A stretch of 64,000 nucleotides of DNA from Mesorhizobium sp. ES1-1 (GCF_020164785.1 NZ_JAIUGX010000004.1:248001-312000), one strand, 5' to 3'; counted from the stretch's first letter, positions 32,879-41,626 are shown. Notes: generated by a model not told the origin, from the letters alone. Numbers and translations: made by a program.

Positions 32879-33634
32879 ATGCAGGATGAAGCCGTCGCCC
32901 TTGTGATTTTTCTCTGCCTGGTGGCGGCTCCGCTGGCCACAATCGCAATCTGGCCGAGGCTTCCGGCCAGGCACCGCGATGATGAGACGAACAATGTCCT
33001 GCGGCTCGCAGCCAACCTGTTCGGCGTGATGACATCGCTGGTGCTGGGGCTGATGATCAATTCCGCCAAGAACACCTATGAATCGGTCGACCACAATGTC
33101 CACGCCTATGCGACCGACCTGATCCTGCTCGACAGGACCTTGCGCCAATATGGCCAGGAAGCCGATGCGGTGCGTGAGCCGCTGGCCGCCTATGTGCAGA
33201 GGGTCGCCAGCCAATGGTCGCAGACCGAGGAAAATCCGGTCGTCGCCAACCGGCTGTCCGAGCATCTGCTGACAGAAATCGGCACCCGGATGAACGCTTT
33301 GCCGACGATCGATGCCGCGCATGATTTCCTGTTGCAGGATGCCCGCCAGCGCCTGCGGCAAGTGCTGGACCAGCGCTGGGTGCTGATCGAACAGTCGGAA
33401 GGCTCGATTCCCAGACCTCTGATCGCCATGCTGGTGGCGTGGCTGGGGTTGATCTTTGCCAGTTTCGGGTTCCGGGCACCGCGCAATGCAATCACGGTTT
33501 CAACGTTTGTCGTGTCGGCCGCGCTGATCGCCGGAGCGGTCTATCTGATCCTCGACATGGACGTGCCGTTCTCCGGCCCGATCCAGATTTCCCCGGCGCC
33601 GGTGCAAAGGGCGTTGGCGGAGTTGCAGCAATGA
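32879..33634 (+). CDS. DUF4239 membrane protein
   Basis: A 251-residue inner-membrane protein of unknown function. ATG 32879 (MQDEAVALVIFLCLV) puts a membrane segment at once at the N-terminus; a second lies near residues 45-65 (LFGVMTSLVLGLMINSAKN) and two more at the C-terminus (PLIAMLVAWLGLIFASFGF and VVSAALIAGAVYLILDMD). A long helical loop lies between the pairs, probably periplasmic or cytoplasmic. The FGVMTSLVLGL and Asn-Ser-Ala segment is the family mark. The ferritin-like gene begins 39 bases downstream. Confidence 0.85.
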   Translation: MQDEAVALVIFLCLVAAPLATIAIWPRLPARHRDDETNNVLRLAANLFGVMTSLVLGLMINSAKNTYESVDHNVHAYATDLILLDRTLRQYGQEADAVREPLAAYVQRVASQWSQTEENPVVANRLSEHLLTEIGTRMNALPTIDAAHDFLLQDARQRLRQVLDQRWVLIEQSEGSIPRPLIAMLVAWLGLIFASFGFRAPRNAITVSTFVVSAALIAGAVYLILDMDVPFSGPIQISPAPVQRALAELQQ

Positions 33635-33673
33635 CGTACCGTTCGTCGAACGATTATCGGAAAGGGTGACGAC

Positions 33674-33988
33674 ATGGGTTTCGATCAGTATCACGAACCG
33701 CCGGAAGAGCTGTCGCAGGAAGTGCGCACCTTTGCCCGCATGATCACCTCGTTGATCGAGGAGGCCGAAGCCATCAGCTGGTACGAGCAGCGCATGTCGG
33801 TCGAGCAAAACGACCAGGCCCGCGCGATCATGAAGAATGCGCAGCAGGAGGAGTTCAAGCATTTCGGCATGAACCTCGAATTCCTGCTGCGGATAAAGGA
33901 CGATTGGCGCGCGGAGCTGAAAGAAATCCTGTTTACGACGGGCGATATCGTCGAGGCGGGCGAAGCGGGCGAGAAGAAGGTGGATTGA
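33674..33988 (+). CDS. Encapsulated-ferritin-like (EncFtn family) protein without cargo tail
   Basis: A 104-residue two-helix protein that lines up with the ferroxidase of the Rhodospirillum rubrum encapsulin system at a constant offset of two: E30, W36, Y37, E60 and H63 correspond to E32, W38, Y39, E62 and H65, the residues around the dimeric di-iron site. EncFtn proteins oxidise Fe(II) and act inside encapsulin shells. Here the protein stops at EAGEAGEKKVD and lacks the C-terminal peptide that targets cargo to the shell, and no encapsulin gene is in the window. Iron oxidation is inferred from the residues. A 13-base palindrome (33640-33652) lies just upstream. Confidence 0.8.
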   Translation: MGFDQYHEPPEELSQEVRTFARMITSLIEEAEAISWYEQRMSVEQNDQARAIMKNAQQEEFKHFGMNLEFLLRIKDDWRAELKEILFTTGDIVEAGEAGEKKVD

Positions 33989-34015
33989 CCGACTTCGGAC
34001 CTGCCAACCCCAAGA

Positions 34016-36685
34016 TCACACCGCCGCGACGAATCCGTCCAGAACGCGTTTCTGGCCGGCCTTGTCGAAGTCGATGGTCAGCTTGTTGCCTTCGATGGCG
34101 GAGATGTTGCCGTTGCCGAATTTCTGATGGAAGACGCGGTCGCCGACGCTGAAGGCGGAGGGTGTGTCGGAGACTGATTTGGCGACCAGTTCGCCGTCGA
34201 TGGTGCGGCCCTTCACCGAGGTGCGGCCGGCCCCGTAGCCGCTATCGGTTTCGCCATAACCGATGCGCTCGACCTGGTGGCCGGAGCGCGAGCCCCAATT
34301 GCGGTCGGTCGCTTCGGTGCGGTTGGCCTGCGCTCGCTGCCAGCCCGGTGTGGCATAGGTGTTCGAGAAGGCGCCGGATTTTTCAGTGTCGGCGCCGACA
34401 TTGTCGAAGCGCGACGCGCCATACGGGTTCTGCCGCCCCGCGCCCTGGCCGCCGCGGCCGGAGGCGAACGAGCCGCCGCCATAGGAATTGCCATAGCCGC
34501 CATAGGAATTGCCGCCTTCGGCGATCTCGATATGCGCTTCCGGCAGTTCGTCGAGGAAGCGTGACGGGATGGTCGACTGCCACAGGCCATGGATGCGGCG
34601 GTTTGAGACGAACCAGAGATGCAGGTTCTTCTTGGCGCGGGTAAGGCCGACATAGGCGAGGCGGCGCTCTTCCTCCAGGCCGGAGCGCCCGCCTTCGTCG
34701 AGCGCGCGCTGGTGCGGAAACAGGCCTTCCTCCCAGCCGGGCAGGAAAACGGTCTCGAATTCGAGGCCCTTGGCCGAATGCAGCGTCATGATGTTGACGG
34801 CGTCGAGCGTTGCGTTCTGCTCGGCGTCCATGACCAGCGCGACATGTTCGAGGAAGGAGCGCAGCGACTCGTATTCCTCCATGGAACGGATCAGTTCCTT
34901 GAGGTTTTCCAGCCGGCCCGGCGCTTCGGCCGAGCGATCGTTCTTCCACATGTCGGTGTAGCCGCTCTCCTCGAGAATGGTCTCGGCGAGCTCGGTGTGC
35001 GGCGTGGTCTCCAGCGCCTTTTGCCAGCGCTCGAAATTGGCGGTGACTTCGCGCAGCGAAGCGCGCGGCTTTGGCTTCAATTCGTCGCTCTCGGCCAGCT
35101 TGGCGGCTGCTTCCAGCATCGGCACACGCAGCGCGCGGGCGGTGTCGTGGATCTGGCGGATGGTGGTTTCGCCGAGGCCGCGCTTCGGCACATTGACGAT
35201 GCGTTCGAAGGCGAGGTCGTCGGCGCCTTGCGCGACGACGCGGAAGAAGGCCATTGCGTCGCGGATTTCCATGCGCTCATAGAAACGCGGCCCGCCGATG
35301 ACGCGGTAGTTGAGGCCCAGCGTGACGAAACGATCCTCGAACTCCCGCATCTGGAAGGAGGCGCGGACAAGGATCGCCATGTCGTTGAGATTGTGCTTCT
35401 GCCGCTGATAGCTCTCGATGGTCTCGCCGACGGCGCGGGCTTCCTCTTCGGAATCCCAGGCGGCGTGGACATGCACCTTGCCGTCCTCGGGCTCGTCGCG
35501 GTCGGTGAACAGGGTCTTGCCGAAGCGCCCCTCATTGTGAGCGATGAGGTGGGAGGCAGCGCCGAGAATGTGCGCCGTGGAGCGGTAGTTGCGCTCCAGC
35601 CTGATGATGGTAGCGCCGGGAAAGTCCTTGTCGAAGCGCAGGATGTTGTCGACCTCGGCGCCGCGCCAGCCATAGATGGACTGATCGTCGTCGCCGACGC
35701 AGCAGATGTTGACCTTGTTTTCGCTCGCGGCCGTACGCGAGCTTCGCTCGCTGGCCTCCGCGGGGGCGGTCTGGCCGGCCGACGCCCGGTCGGGCTTGCG
35801 GCCTTCGGCCGTTCGCAGATCCGTCGATGTTGACGCGCGCCCGCTCTCCGGCCGCTGCGCCAGGAGGCGAAGCCACATGTATTGGGCGGTGTTGGTGTCC
35901 TGGTACTCGTCCACGAGGATGTATCGGAAGCGCTTGTGATATTCCTTCAACACATCCGGGTTGGCGCGGAAGATGCGGATCGGGTGGCACAAGAGGTCGC
36001 CGAAGTCGCATGCATTCAGCGTTTGCAGCCGCGCCTGGTAAGCCTTGTAGAGTTCGCGGCCCTTGCCGTTGGCGAAGGCGCGGGCGTCACCCTCGGCAAT
36101 GTCGGCGGGACCCTGGCCCTTGTTCTTCCATCCGTCGATCATCTGCGCGAACTGCTTGGCCGGCCAGCGCTTGTCGTCCAGGCCCTCGGCCTGGATCAGC
36201 TGCTTGATCAGCCGCACCACGTCGTCGGTGTCGAGAATGGTGAAGTCGGATCTCAGCCCGGCCAGTTCGGCGTGCCGGCGCAACAGCTTGACGCCGATCG
36301 AGTGGAAGGTGCCGAGCCATGGCATGCCCTCGACATTGCCTTCGCCGATCAGGAAGCCGATGCGGAGCTTCATTTCCCGCGCGGCCTTGTTGGTGAAGGT
36401 CACGGCGAGGATCTGCGACGGGAAGGCCTTGCCGGTGGCAAGGATGTGGGCGATGCGCGTGGTCAGGACGCGGGTCTTGCCAGTGCCGGCGCCGGCCAGC
36501 ACCAGGACGGGCCCCTCGGTGGTTTCCACCGCCAGGCGCTGCTCGGGATTGAGTCCCTTGAGATAATCGGGCGCATTGTTGTGGCCGCTGCGGGCGGCCA
36601 TGGCGCGCGCGGCAATGCCCGACGGGGCCGTGGGCCGCGCATCGGGTTCGTCGAAAAAGGGCATGTCTTCCGAAAAGCCGGACAT
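34016..36685 (-). CDS. uvrD: ATP-dependent DNA helicase UvrD/PcrA
   Basis: Superfamily 1A 3'-5' helicase for nucleotide-excision and mismatch repair. ATG 36685 (MSGFSEDMPFFDEPDA) was chosen for the GGAGG four bases before it. The 889-residue product has motif I LAGAGTGKTRVL, motif II VDEYQDTN, motif III GDDDQSIYGWRGA, motif IV LERNYRS, TLHSAKGLEFETVF and VGLTRAKKNL. A Gly/Tyr/Ser-rich linker near residues 770-810 leads to a C-terminal Tudor-like domain (GDRVFHQKFGNGNISAIEG). About 46 residues are inserted between motifs II and III; see the repeat entry. Confidence 0.95.
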   Translation of the reverse strand: MSGFSEDMPFFDEPDARPTAPSGIAARAMAARSGHNNAPDYLKGLNPEQRLAVETTEGPVLVLAGAGTGKTRVLTTRIAHILATGKAFPSQILAVTFTNKAAREMKLRIGFLIGEGNVEGMPWLGTFHSIGVKLLRRHAELAGLRSDFTILDTDDVVRLIKQLIQAEGLDDKRWPAKQFAQMIDGWKNKGQGPADIAEGDARAFANGKGRELYKAYQARLQTLNACDFGDLLCHPIRIFRANPDVLKEYHKRFRYILVDEYQDTNTAQYMWLRLLAQRPESGRASTSTDLRTAEGRKPDRASAGQTAPAEASERSSRTAASENKVNICCVGDDDQSIYGWRGAEVDNILRFDKDFPGATIIRLERNYRSTAHILGAASHLIAHNEGRFGKTLFTDRDEPEDGKVHVHAAWDSEEEARAVGETIESYQRQKHNLNDMAILVRASFQMREFEDRFVTLGLNYRVIGGPRFYERMEIRDAMAFFRVVAQGADDLAFERIVNVPKRGLGETTIRQIHDTARALRVPMLEAAAKLAESDELKPKPRASLREVTANFERWQKALETTPHTELAETILEESGYTDMWKNDRSAEAPGRLENLKELIRSMEEYESLRSFLEHVALVMDAEQNATLDAVNIMTLHSAKGLEFETVFLPGWEEGLFPHQRALDEGGRSGLEEERRLAYVGLTRAKKNLHLWFVSNRRIHGLWQSTIPSRFLDELPEAHIEIAEGGNSYGGYGNSYGGGSFASGRGGQGAGRQNPYGASRFDNVGADTEKSGAFSNTYATPGWQRAQANRTEATDRNWGSRSGHQVERIGYGETDSGYGAGRTSVKGRTIDGELVAKSVSDTPSAFSVGDRVFHQKFGNGNISAIEGNKLTIDFDKAGQKRVLDGFVAAV
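35713..35850 (-). repeat. Repeat-like in-frame insertion inside uvrD
   Basis: Between LRLLAQRP and VNICCVGDDDQS the helicase carries about 46 extra residues (SGRASTSTDLRTAEG onward, ending TAASENK) rich in Ala, Ser, Arg and Thr, absent from the usual UvrD family core. At DNA level the piece is packed with short inverted repeats, such as GCGAGC-TTC-GCTCGC near 35738 and CGGCC-TTC-GGCCG near 35800. The frame is kept. This is what an inserted palindromic element inside a gene looks like; assignment to a known element family is not possible here. Confidence 0.6.
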
Positions 36686-36945
36686 CTTCCTCCGAATGTA
36701 ATGATTCGGTCGGGAAAGACCAGAACTGTCTACGTTTTGTTCCGGCGAAGCGGTCGAGTGACGCGAATGCACCGCATTCCCGGCGCCGTGGGACCAAGGA
36801 GCGCAGCGTCCGCCGGTCACCTTTGCTTGACAGGCGCTGCAGCGAGAAGAAAAGCTGTACCGGTCGGGCAGGCAATTCGGTAAGACTGGATGTCTGGTCT
36901 GCCGAAAGCAGCGCCGCTGGCGAAAACAGTCGAAGGAGTATCGTC

Positions 36946-39261
36946 TTGGCTGTCACCATCACCTCCCTGATCCTTTTCATCATCGGGCTCGCGCTTGGCG
37001 CAGGAGGCCTATGGTTGGCTTCGGTCGGCGGCAGCTGGTATTATGTCATCACCGGCCTGGCCTTCCTGATCACGGGCTGGCTGCTCTACCGGCGCCGGTC
37101 GACGGCCCTATGGCTCTATGCAGGGATCGTGCTGGCAACGCTGGCCTGGGCCGTGTGGGAAACGGGTTTCGACTGGTGGGAACTGGCGCCGCGCGGCGGC
37201 GTCATCGTGCTGATCGCGCTCTGGCTGCTGACACCCTGGGCGAGGCGGGGACTTATCGGCCCCGACGGCCGAGCGCCGATGATCCTGGCCGTGCTGGCGT
37301 CGCTGGCGGTGGCCGGCTATTCCATGACCACGGATCCGAAGGATCTTGCCGGCAACCTCGCCACCGACAAGGTGGCCGCCAACGCCAATCTCGGCAATGA
37401 CGTGCCGGCCGGCGAATGGCATTATTACGGCCGCACCCAGTTCGGCCAGCGCTATTCGCCGTTAGACCAGATCACGCCCGACAATGTCGCCAAACTGCAG
37501 CCCGCATGGACCTACCGAACCGGCGACGTGAAGGGACCAGGCGACGTCGGCGAGACCACCTACCAGGTGACACCGCTGAAGATCGGCGACACGCTCTACA
37601 TCTGCACGCCGCACAATTTCGCCATCGCCATCGACGCCGCGACCGGCAAGGAGAAATGGCGCTACGATCCCCAGGTCAAGCTCGACAAGGATCGCCAGCA
37701 CCAGACCTGCCGTGGCGTCTCCTATTATGCCGACCCGGCCATCGCCGCCGGCCAGGCCTGTGCGAGCCGGGTCTACCTGCCGACCTCGGATGCGCGGCTG
37801 ATCGCGCTCGACGCCGCCAGCGGCCAGGTCTGCCCGGGCTTCGCAGAGGGCGGAACACTTAACCTGTTGACCAACATGCCCTATCCGAAATCGGGCTATT
37901 ACTACTCGACATCGGCGCCGCTGATCGCCGGCGGCAAGATCATCGTAGGCGGGGCGGTCAACGACAATTATTCGACGCAGGAGCCGTCCGGCGTCATTCG
38001 CGCCTATGACGCTAGCAGCGGCAAGCTCGTCTGGAACTGGGATTCCGGCAATCCCGACCAGACGACGCCGCTGCCCGCGGGCCAGACATATACTGCGAAC
38101 TCGCCCAACATGTGGTCGACGCCGAGCGCCGACGAGAAGCTCGGCCTGCTCTATGTGCCGCTCGGCAACCAGACGCCGGATCAGCTGGGCGCCGGGCGCA
38201 GCGCCAATGTCGAGAAATTCTCGTCGTCCATCACCGCGCTCGACCTCAATACGGGGCAGTTGAAGTGGGTGCGGCAGACTGTGCATCACGACCTCTGGGA
38301 CATGGATGTGCCGGCGCAGCCGAGCCTCGTCGACATTACCAAGGAAGATGGCAGCGTGGTTCCGGCGCTGGTCGGGCCGACCAAGCAGGGCGACCTCTAT
38401 GTGCTGGACCGCCGCAGCGGCGAACCGGTCCTCGCCGTCAAGGAAGTGCCCGCGCCGGGCGGTGCCGTCGAAGGCGACCATACGTCGCCAACGCAGCCTG
38501 TGTCGGACCTGTCCTTCAGCCCCAACCCGCTCACCGGCGCGGACATGTGGGGCATCACCATGTTCGACCAGCTGGCGTGCCGGATCGAATTCCAGGGCTT
38601 GCGCTATGAGGGCCGCTATACGCCGCCTTCCGTGCAGGGTTCGCTGATCTATCCAGGCAATTTCGGCACCTTCAACTGGGGCGGCGTGGCTGTCGACCCG
38701 GTGCGGCAGGTGATGTTCGGCATGCCGACCTACCTGGCGTTCAAGTCGCGGCTGGTTCCGCGCGACCAGGTGCCTCCGCCAGATGGAGGACGCGGCAGCG
38801 AACAGGGGCTCAACCGCAATGAGGGCGCTCCCTATGCCGTGGTGATGGGGCCGTTCCTGTCGCCGCTCGGCATTCCCTGCCAGGCTCCGCCATGGGGCTA
38901 TGTTGCGGGCGCCGATCTTCGCACCGGCAAGATTGCCTACAAGCACCGCAACGGCACCGTCTACGACATGACGCCGCTGCCGCTGCCGTTCAAGGTCGGC
39001 GTGCCCGGCATTGGTGGGCCGATGATCACCGCCGGCGGCGTGGTGTTCCTGGGCGCCGCGGTGGACGATTATCTGCGCGCCTACGACCTGACGTCAGGCA
39101 AGCAGCTCTGGCAGGCGCGGCTGCCTGCCGGCGGCCAATCGACGCCGATGACCTATACGGTGGCCGACGGCCGCCAGTTCGTGGTGATCGTCGCAGGCGG
39201 CCATGGCTCGGTCGGCACCAAGCCGGGCGATTATGTCATGGCCTACGCGCTGCCGAAATAG
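36946..39261 (+). CDS. Membrane-bound PQQ-dependent dehydrogenase (glucose/quinate/shikimate family)
   Basis: A 771-residue quinoprotein that oxidises a sugar or cyclic polyol in the periplasm and passes electrons to ubiquinone. The start is TTG 36946 (LAVTITSLILFIIGL) after AAGGAGT. Five membrane segments occupy the first 150 residues; the rest is an eight-bladed propeller with HHDLWDMDVPAQPSLVDI, SGYYYSTSAPLIAGGK and the C-terminal GGVVFLGAAVDDYLRAYD. The layout is that of Gcd and QuiA. No pqq biosynthesis genes are in the window, and sequence alone does not settle the substrate. Confidence 0.9.
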   Translation: MAVTITSLILFIIGLALGAGGLWLASVGGSWYYVITGLAFLITGWLLYRRRSTALWLYAGIVLATLAWAVWETGFDWWELAPRGGVIVLIALWLLTPWARRGLIGPDGRAPMILAVLASLAVAGYSMTTDPKDLAGNLATDKVAANANLGNDVPAGEWHYYGRTQFGQRYSPLDQITPDNVAKLQPAWTYRTGDVKGPGDVGETTYQVTPLKIGDTLYICTPHNFAIAIDAATGKEKWRYDPQVKLDKDRQHQTCRGVSYYADPAIAAGQACASRVYLPTSDARLIALDAASGQVCPGFAEGGTLNLLTNMPYPKSGYYYSTSAPLIAGGKIIVGGAVNDNYSTQEPSGVIRAYDASSGKLVWNWDSGNPDQTTPLPAGQTYTANSPNMWSTPSADEKLGLLYVPLGNQTPDQLGAGRSANVEKFSSSITALDLNTGQLKWVRQTVHHDLWDMDVPAQPSLVDITKEDGSVVPALVGPTKQGDLYVLDRRSGEPVLAVKEVPAPGGAVEGDHTSPTQPVSDLSFSPNPLTGADMWGITMFDQLACRIEFQGLRYEGRYTPPSVQGSLIYPGNFGTFNWGGVAVDPVRQVMFGMPTYLAFKSRLVPRDQVPPPDGGRGSEQGLNRNEGAPYAVVMGPFLSPLGIPCQAPPWGYVAGADLRTGKIAYKHRNGTVYDMTPLPLPFKVGVPGIGGPMITAGGVVFLGAAVDDYLRAYDLTSGKQLWQARLPAGGQSTPMTYTVADGRQFVVIVAGGHGSVGTKPGDYVMAYALPK

Positions 39262-39362
39262 GCGGCGGGCCATCGGGCCCCTGGGCTGACCGACTCCGCG
39301 CTGCCTGCGGATGCCGTCATACCCTGCCAGCCTTCGTCAGGGGAGACGGGGCAAGTCCGTCC

Positions 39363-39797
39363 TCAGCCAAGCCCGAGATGGCTCTTCAGGCTGGGCACCG
39401 AGCCCAGCACGCGGTTGGTCAGTCCGGGACCAGCCGCCGTTTCCGCCTGCTGCACCAGGGTTTGGCCTGCCTGCTGAATTTGCGCCATGGTCAAGCCGGA
39501 CGCCTTGAGGGCGGCGAAGCCGTTGATGAGCGCGCCGGCCTTTTCGCCAAGGACGCCACCGAGCGCGCCCTCCAGCGACGACAGAAAGCCGCCGCCCTGC
39601 GAAGGCGCGCCGCTCATCACATCATATTGCCGCGCCAGGGCATCGGCGCCCGGAATGCGGGCGAAGAAGCTGGAGGCGCTTGTGCCGTCCGCCTCATGTT
39701 CCAGAACCGAGAAAATGGTGCCGACGACTTTCTCGGTCGTCGCCTGATCGAGGCCGGCCTTTTGCGAAACGGCGTTGACGATCTGCTGTACGTCCAT
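39363..39797 (-). CDS. DUF2780-like small protein
   Basis: A 144-residue soluble protein, probably of the DUF2780 (VcgC/VcgE-like) or DUF937 group; I am not sure which. ATG 39797 (MDVQQIVNAVSQKAGL) has AGGAGG seven bases upstream. The sequence is helical, with a Gly-rich middle (SQGGGFLSSLEGALGGVLG) and a C-terminal helix pair. Function is unknown. It runs toward the dehydrogenase gene, and a long palindrome stands 60 bases upstream of its start. Confidence 0.65.
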   Translation of the reverse strand: MDVQQIVNAVSQKAGLDQATTEKVVGTIFSVLEHEADGTSASSFFARIPGADALARQYDVMSGAPSQGGGFLSSLEGALGGVLGEKAGALINGFAALKASGLTMAQIQQAGQTLVQQAETAAGPGLTNRVLGSVPSLKSHLGLG

Positions 39798-39856
39798 GGA
39801 CCATCCTCCTGGCATGCGGCCTTGCCCCGCGTTGCCAGCTATACTCCCATCCCGTT

Positions 39857-39885
39857 TCGTCGACCATGGGAGGCATGGTCGACGA
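39857..39885. repeat. 12-bp-arm palindrome upstream of the DUF2780-like gene
   Basis: TCGTCGACCATG (39857-39868) and its exact complement CATGGTCGACGA (39874-39885) enclose the five-base loop GGAGG. It lies between the receiver gene stop (39979) and the start at 39797. There is no T run after it on the minus strand. It may be an operator or an RNA hairpin whose loop shows a ribosome-site-like GGAGG. Confidence 0.6.
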
Positions 39886-39978
39886 TAAGAGAGAACGCGT
39901 TTGCGCATCGCGGCCCGCCAATGGGTTGGCCTCAGCCTCTGAGCCCGAACTGCACGCCCGACAGGTCGGCGTGCAGCA

Positions 39979-40425
39979 TCAAGCAGCCGACACCAACGTC
40001 TCTTCAAACAGCGGGGAGAGTGTAAATCCTGCCGGGCGCGTGGAAACGGGCGGCGGGCGCCTAATGCACTCCTGCAGATACCGCAGCGAGGACATCAGCC
40101 CATTCATCGTATAGGGCTTGGCGATCACGCCTACGGCGCCAGCGAAATGGTCGGGTATGCGCTTCGGGTTGGCGGTCATGAACACCACCATCGAGCTGTT
40201 TTTCCTGCCAATATATTCAGCCACGTCAACCCCCGAGGGTCCGTCGCTCAGATGGATATCTACGAATGCGATGTCGGCTTCGACCGAGTCGGCCATGGTC
40301 TTGGCTTCGGACGCCGACGTCGCCCAGCCGACGACGCTGTGGCCGGCCTCCTCGACAAGGCTTTCCAGTTCCATGGCCAACAGAGCTTCGTCCTCCACAA
40401 TCAAGACCTTGAGCGGCGCGGTCAT
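39979..40425 (-). CDS. Single-domain response regulator (LovR-like)
   Basis: A 148-residue receiver domain with no output domain. The acidic pocket is at residues 11-13 (VEDEA), the phosphorylated aspartate at D56 in FVDIHLS, the switch threonine in VFMTANP, and the lysine in IAKPYTM. Its ATG overlaps the stop of the LOV kinase by ATGA, so both are made together. In Caulobacter, lovK is paired with the receiver lovR, which drains phosphate and tunes the general stress response; by arrangement this is the same kind of pair. The 20-residue tail is not conserved in type. Confidence 0.9.
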   Translation of the reverse strand: MTAPLKVLIVEDEALLAMELESLVEEAGHSVVGWATSASEAKTMADSVEADIAFVDIHLSDGPSGVDVAEYIGRKNSSMVVFMTANPKRIPDHFAGAVGVIAKPYTMNGLMSSLRYLQECIRRPPPVSTRPAGFTLSPLFEETLVSAA

Positions 40426-41570
40426 GAGAAGCTTCCTTTTTGACGCGTTTCATTGGGCATGGAAATGACGACTCTGGTGCCCGGGGCGGCATCGCGCCAT
40501 TCGATATCGGCGTGAAGCTGTCGGGCAAGCGACTTGATCAGGCGCATGCCGAAAGAGGCATCTCCGGTTGCGCTGTCCATCCCGACGCCATTGTCGGAAA
40601 CCTCGATATTGAAGTGGCTATCGGGCTGGTTCATCTTGATGCCGATACGGCCGCCCGTCGTTCCGTCGGGCCGGCCCTTGAACGCATGCTTGAGAGCATT
40701 GGTCACCAACTCGTTGACCATAAGGGCCACGGGCGTGGCCTTCTCGGCCGGGATGATGATCGGCTCGAGTTCAAGCGCCGGCTCGATTTCGGCTCGTCCC
40801 GAGGCCGCCAGCAGGTCTGTCACGAGATCCTTGGCGAAGTCGGCGACATCGAAACGGCTGACATCTTTCGACTGGTAGAGCCGGCGGTGAACCGTGCTCA
40901 GGGCTTCGATGCGTTCGAGCATAGTGGTCAGCGACGCCCGGATCGCCTCGTCCTTGATCGTACGGCGCTGCATGATGATCAATGACGAGATCATCTGCAG
41001 ATTATTTTTCACCCGGTGATCGACCTCGTGCAGCAATGTGGTCTTGGCTTCGAGCGCCGCTTCGAGTTCAGCGGTGCGTTCCTTGACGGCTTTCTCGAAA
41101 CGGTCCTTGTCCGCAGCAATGCGATCCGCGGAACGCTTGCGGTCGGACACGTTGAGCTGTGACGCGAAGAAGAACTGCAATTCGCCCTTGTCGTTGAAGA
41201 CCGGGCTTATGTAGAGCGCGTTCCAGAATGTCGACCCGTCCTTGCGATAATTGAGGATGTCGATGCTCACATCGGTTCCGTCCTCGACGGCCACGCGGAT
41301 CCGGTCGACCGACGATGGGTCGGTGTTGGGTCCCTGAAGGAAGCGGCAGTTCCTGCCCATGACCTCGTCACGCTCATAGCCGATAAGTTTCAGAAACGCG
41401 TCATTGGCGAATACGATAGGATTATCGGGCTGACGAGGATCGGTGATGATCATCGACATGCGCGTGGCACGAATGGCTGCGGCGAATGGGTCGCCCTTGC
41501 CCTGCTCAGCATGCAGGTTATCCGTCATATGCCACGCATCCGCCGATTCCTTGCTCCCCTTCCAATCCAT
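40422..41570 (-). CDS. Blue-light LOV-domain sensor histidine kinase
   Basis: A soluble 382-residue kinase. ATG 41570 ([14 protein letters not shown]) has GGAG six bases upstream. Residues 25-145 are a LOV-type PAS domain with the photoactive motif GRNCRFLQ, cysteine at C75, which forms the flavin adduct in light. A short coiled coil (residues 148-175) leads to a HisKA_2-type helix with H185 in DHRVKNNLQ, then the ATPase domain with [14 protein letters not shown] and DNGVG. This matches LovK of Caulobacter and the Brucella LOV kinase, which feed the PhyR-NepR-EcfG stress cascade. The partner receiver is directly downstream. Confidence 0.94.
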   Translation of the reverse strand: MDWKGSKESADAWHMTDNLHAEQGKGDPFAAAIRATRMSMIITDPRQPDNPIVFANDAFLKLIGYERDEVMGRNCRFLQGPNTDPSSVDRIRVAVEDGTDVSIDILNYRKDGSTFWNALYISPVFNDKGELQFFFASQLNVSDRKRSADRIAADKDRFEKAVKERTAELEAALEAKTTLLHEVDHRVKNNLQMISSLIIMQRRTIKDEAIRASLTTMLERIEALSTVHRRLYQSKDVSRFDVADFAKDLVTDLLAASGRAEIEPALELEPIIIPAEKATPVALMVNELVTNALKHAFKGRPDGTTGGRIGIKMNQPDSHFNIEVSDNGVGMDSATGDASFGMRLIKSLARQLHADIEWRDAAPGTRVVISMPNETRQKGSFS

Positions 41571-41600
41571 AATGTACTCCAAGCCGTTTTCGTGAGGGAC

Positions 41601-41626
41601 AACGGCCAACAAGCGGAATTGGTTCA
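41601..41626 (-). promoter_or_regulatory. EcfG-type (general stress sigma factor) promoter for the LOV kinase operon
   Basis: Reading the minus strand, TGAACC (41626-41621) is followed by 16 bases and then CGTT (41604-41601). The alphaproteobacterial EcfG consensus is GGAACC, 16-17 bases, CGTT, so nine of ten consensus bases match at correct spacing. The kinase ATG lies about 30 bases downstream. No other candidate of this quality was seen in the window's gaps that I checked. Confidence 0.6.

Noticed and set aside
36728..36742. LexA-type SOS box (GTCT-7-GTTC) upstream of uvrD
   Set aside because: One half-site differs from the alphaproteobacterial GTTC-7-GTTC consensus and no second site supports it.
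37462..38946. 494-codon minus-strand frame opposite the PQQ dehydrogenase
   Set aside because: Shadow frame; composition biased to Arg, His and Val with no protein motif.
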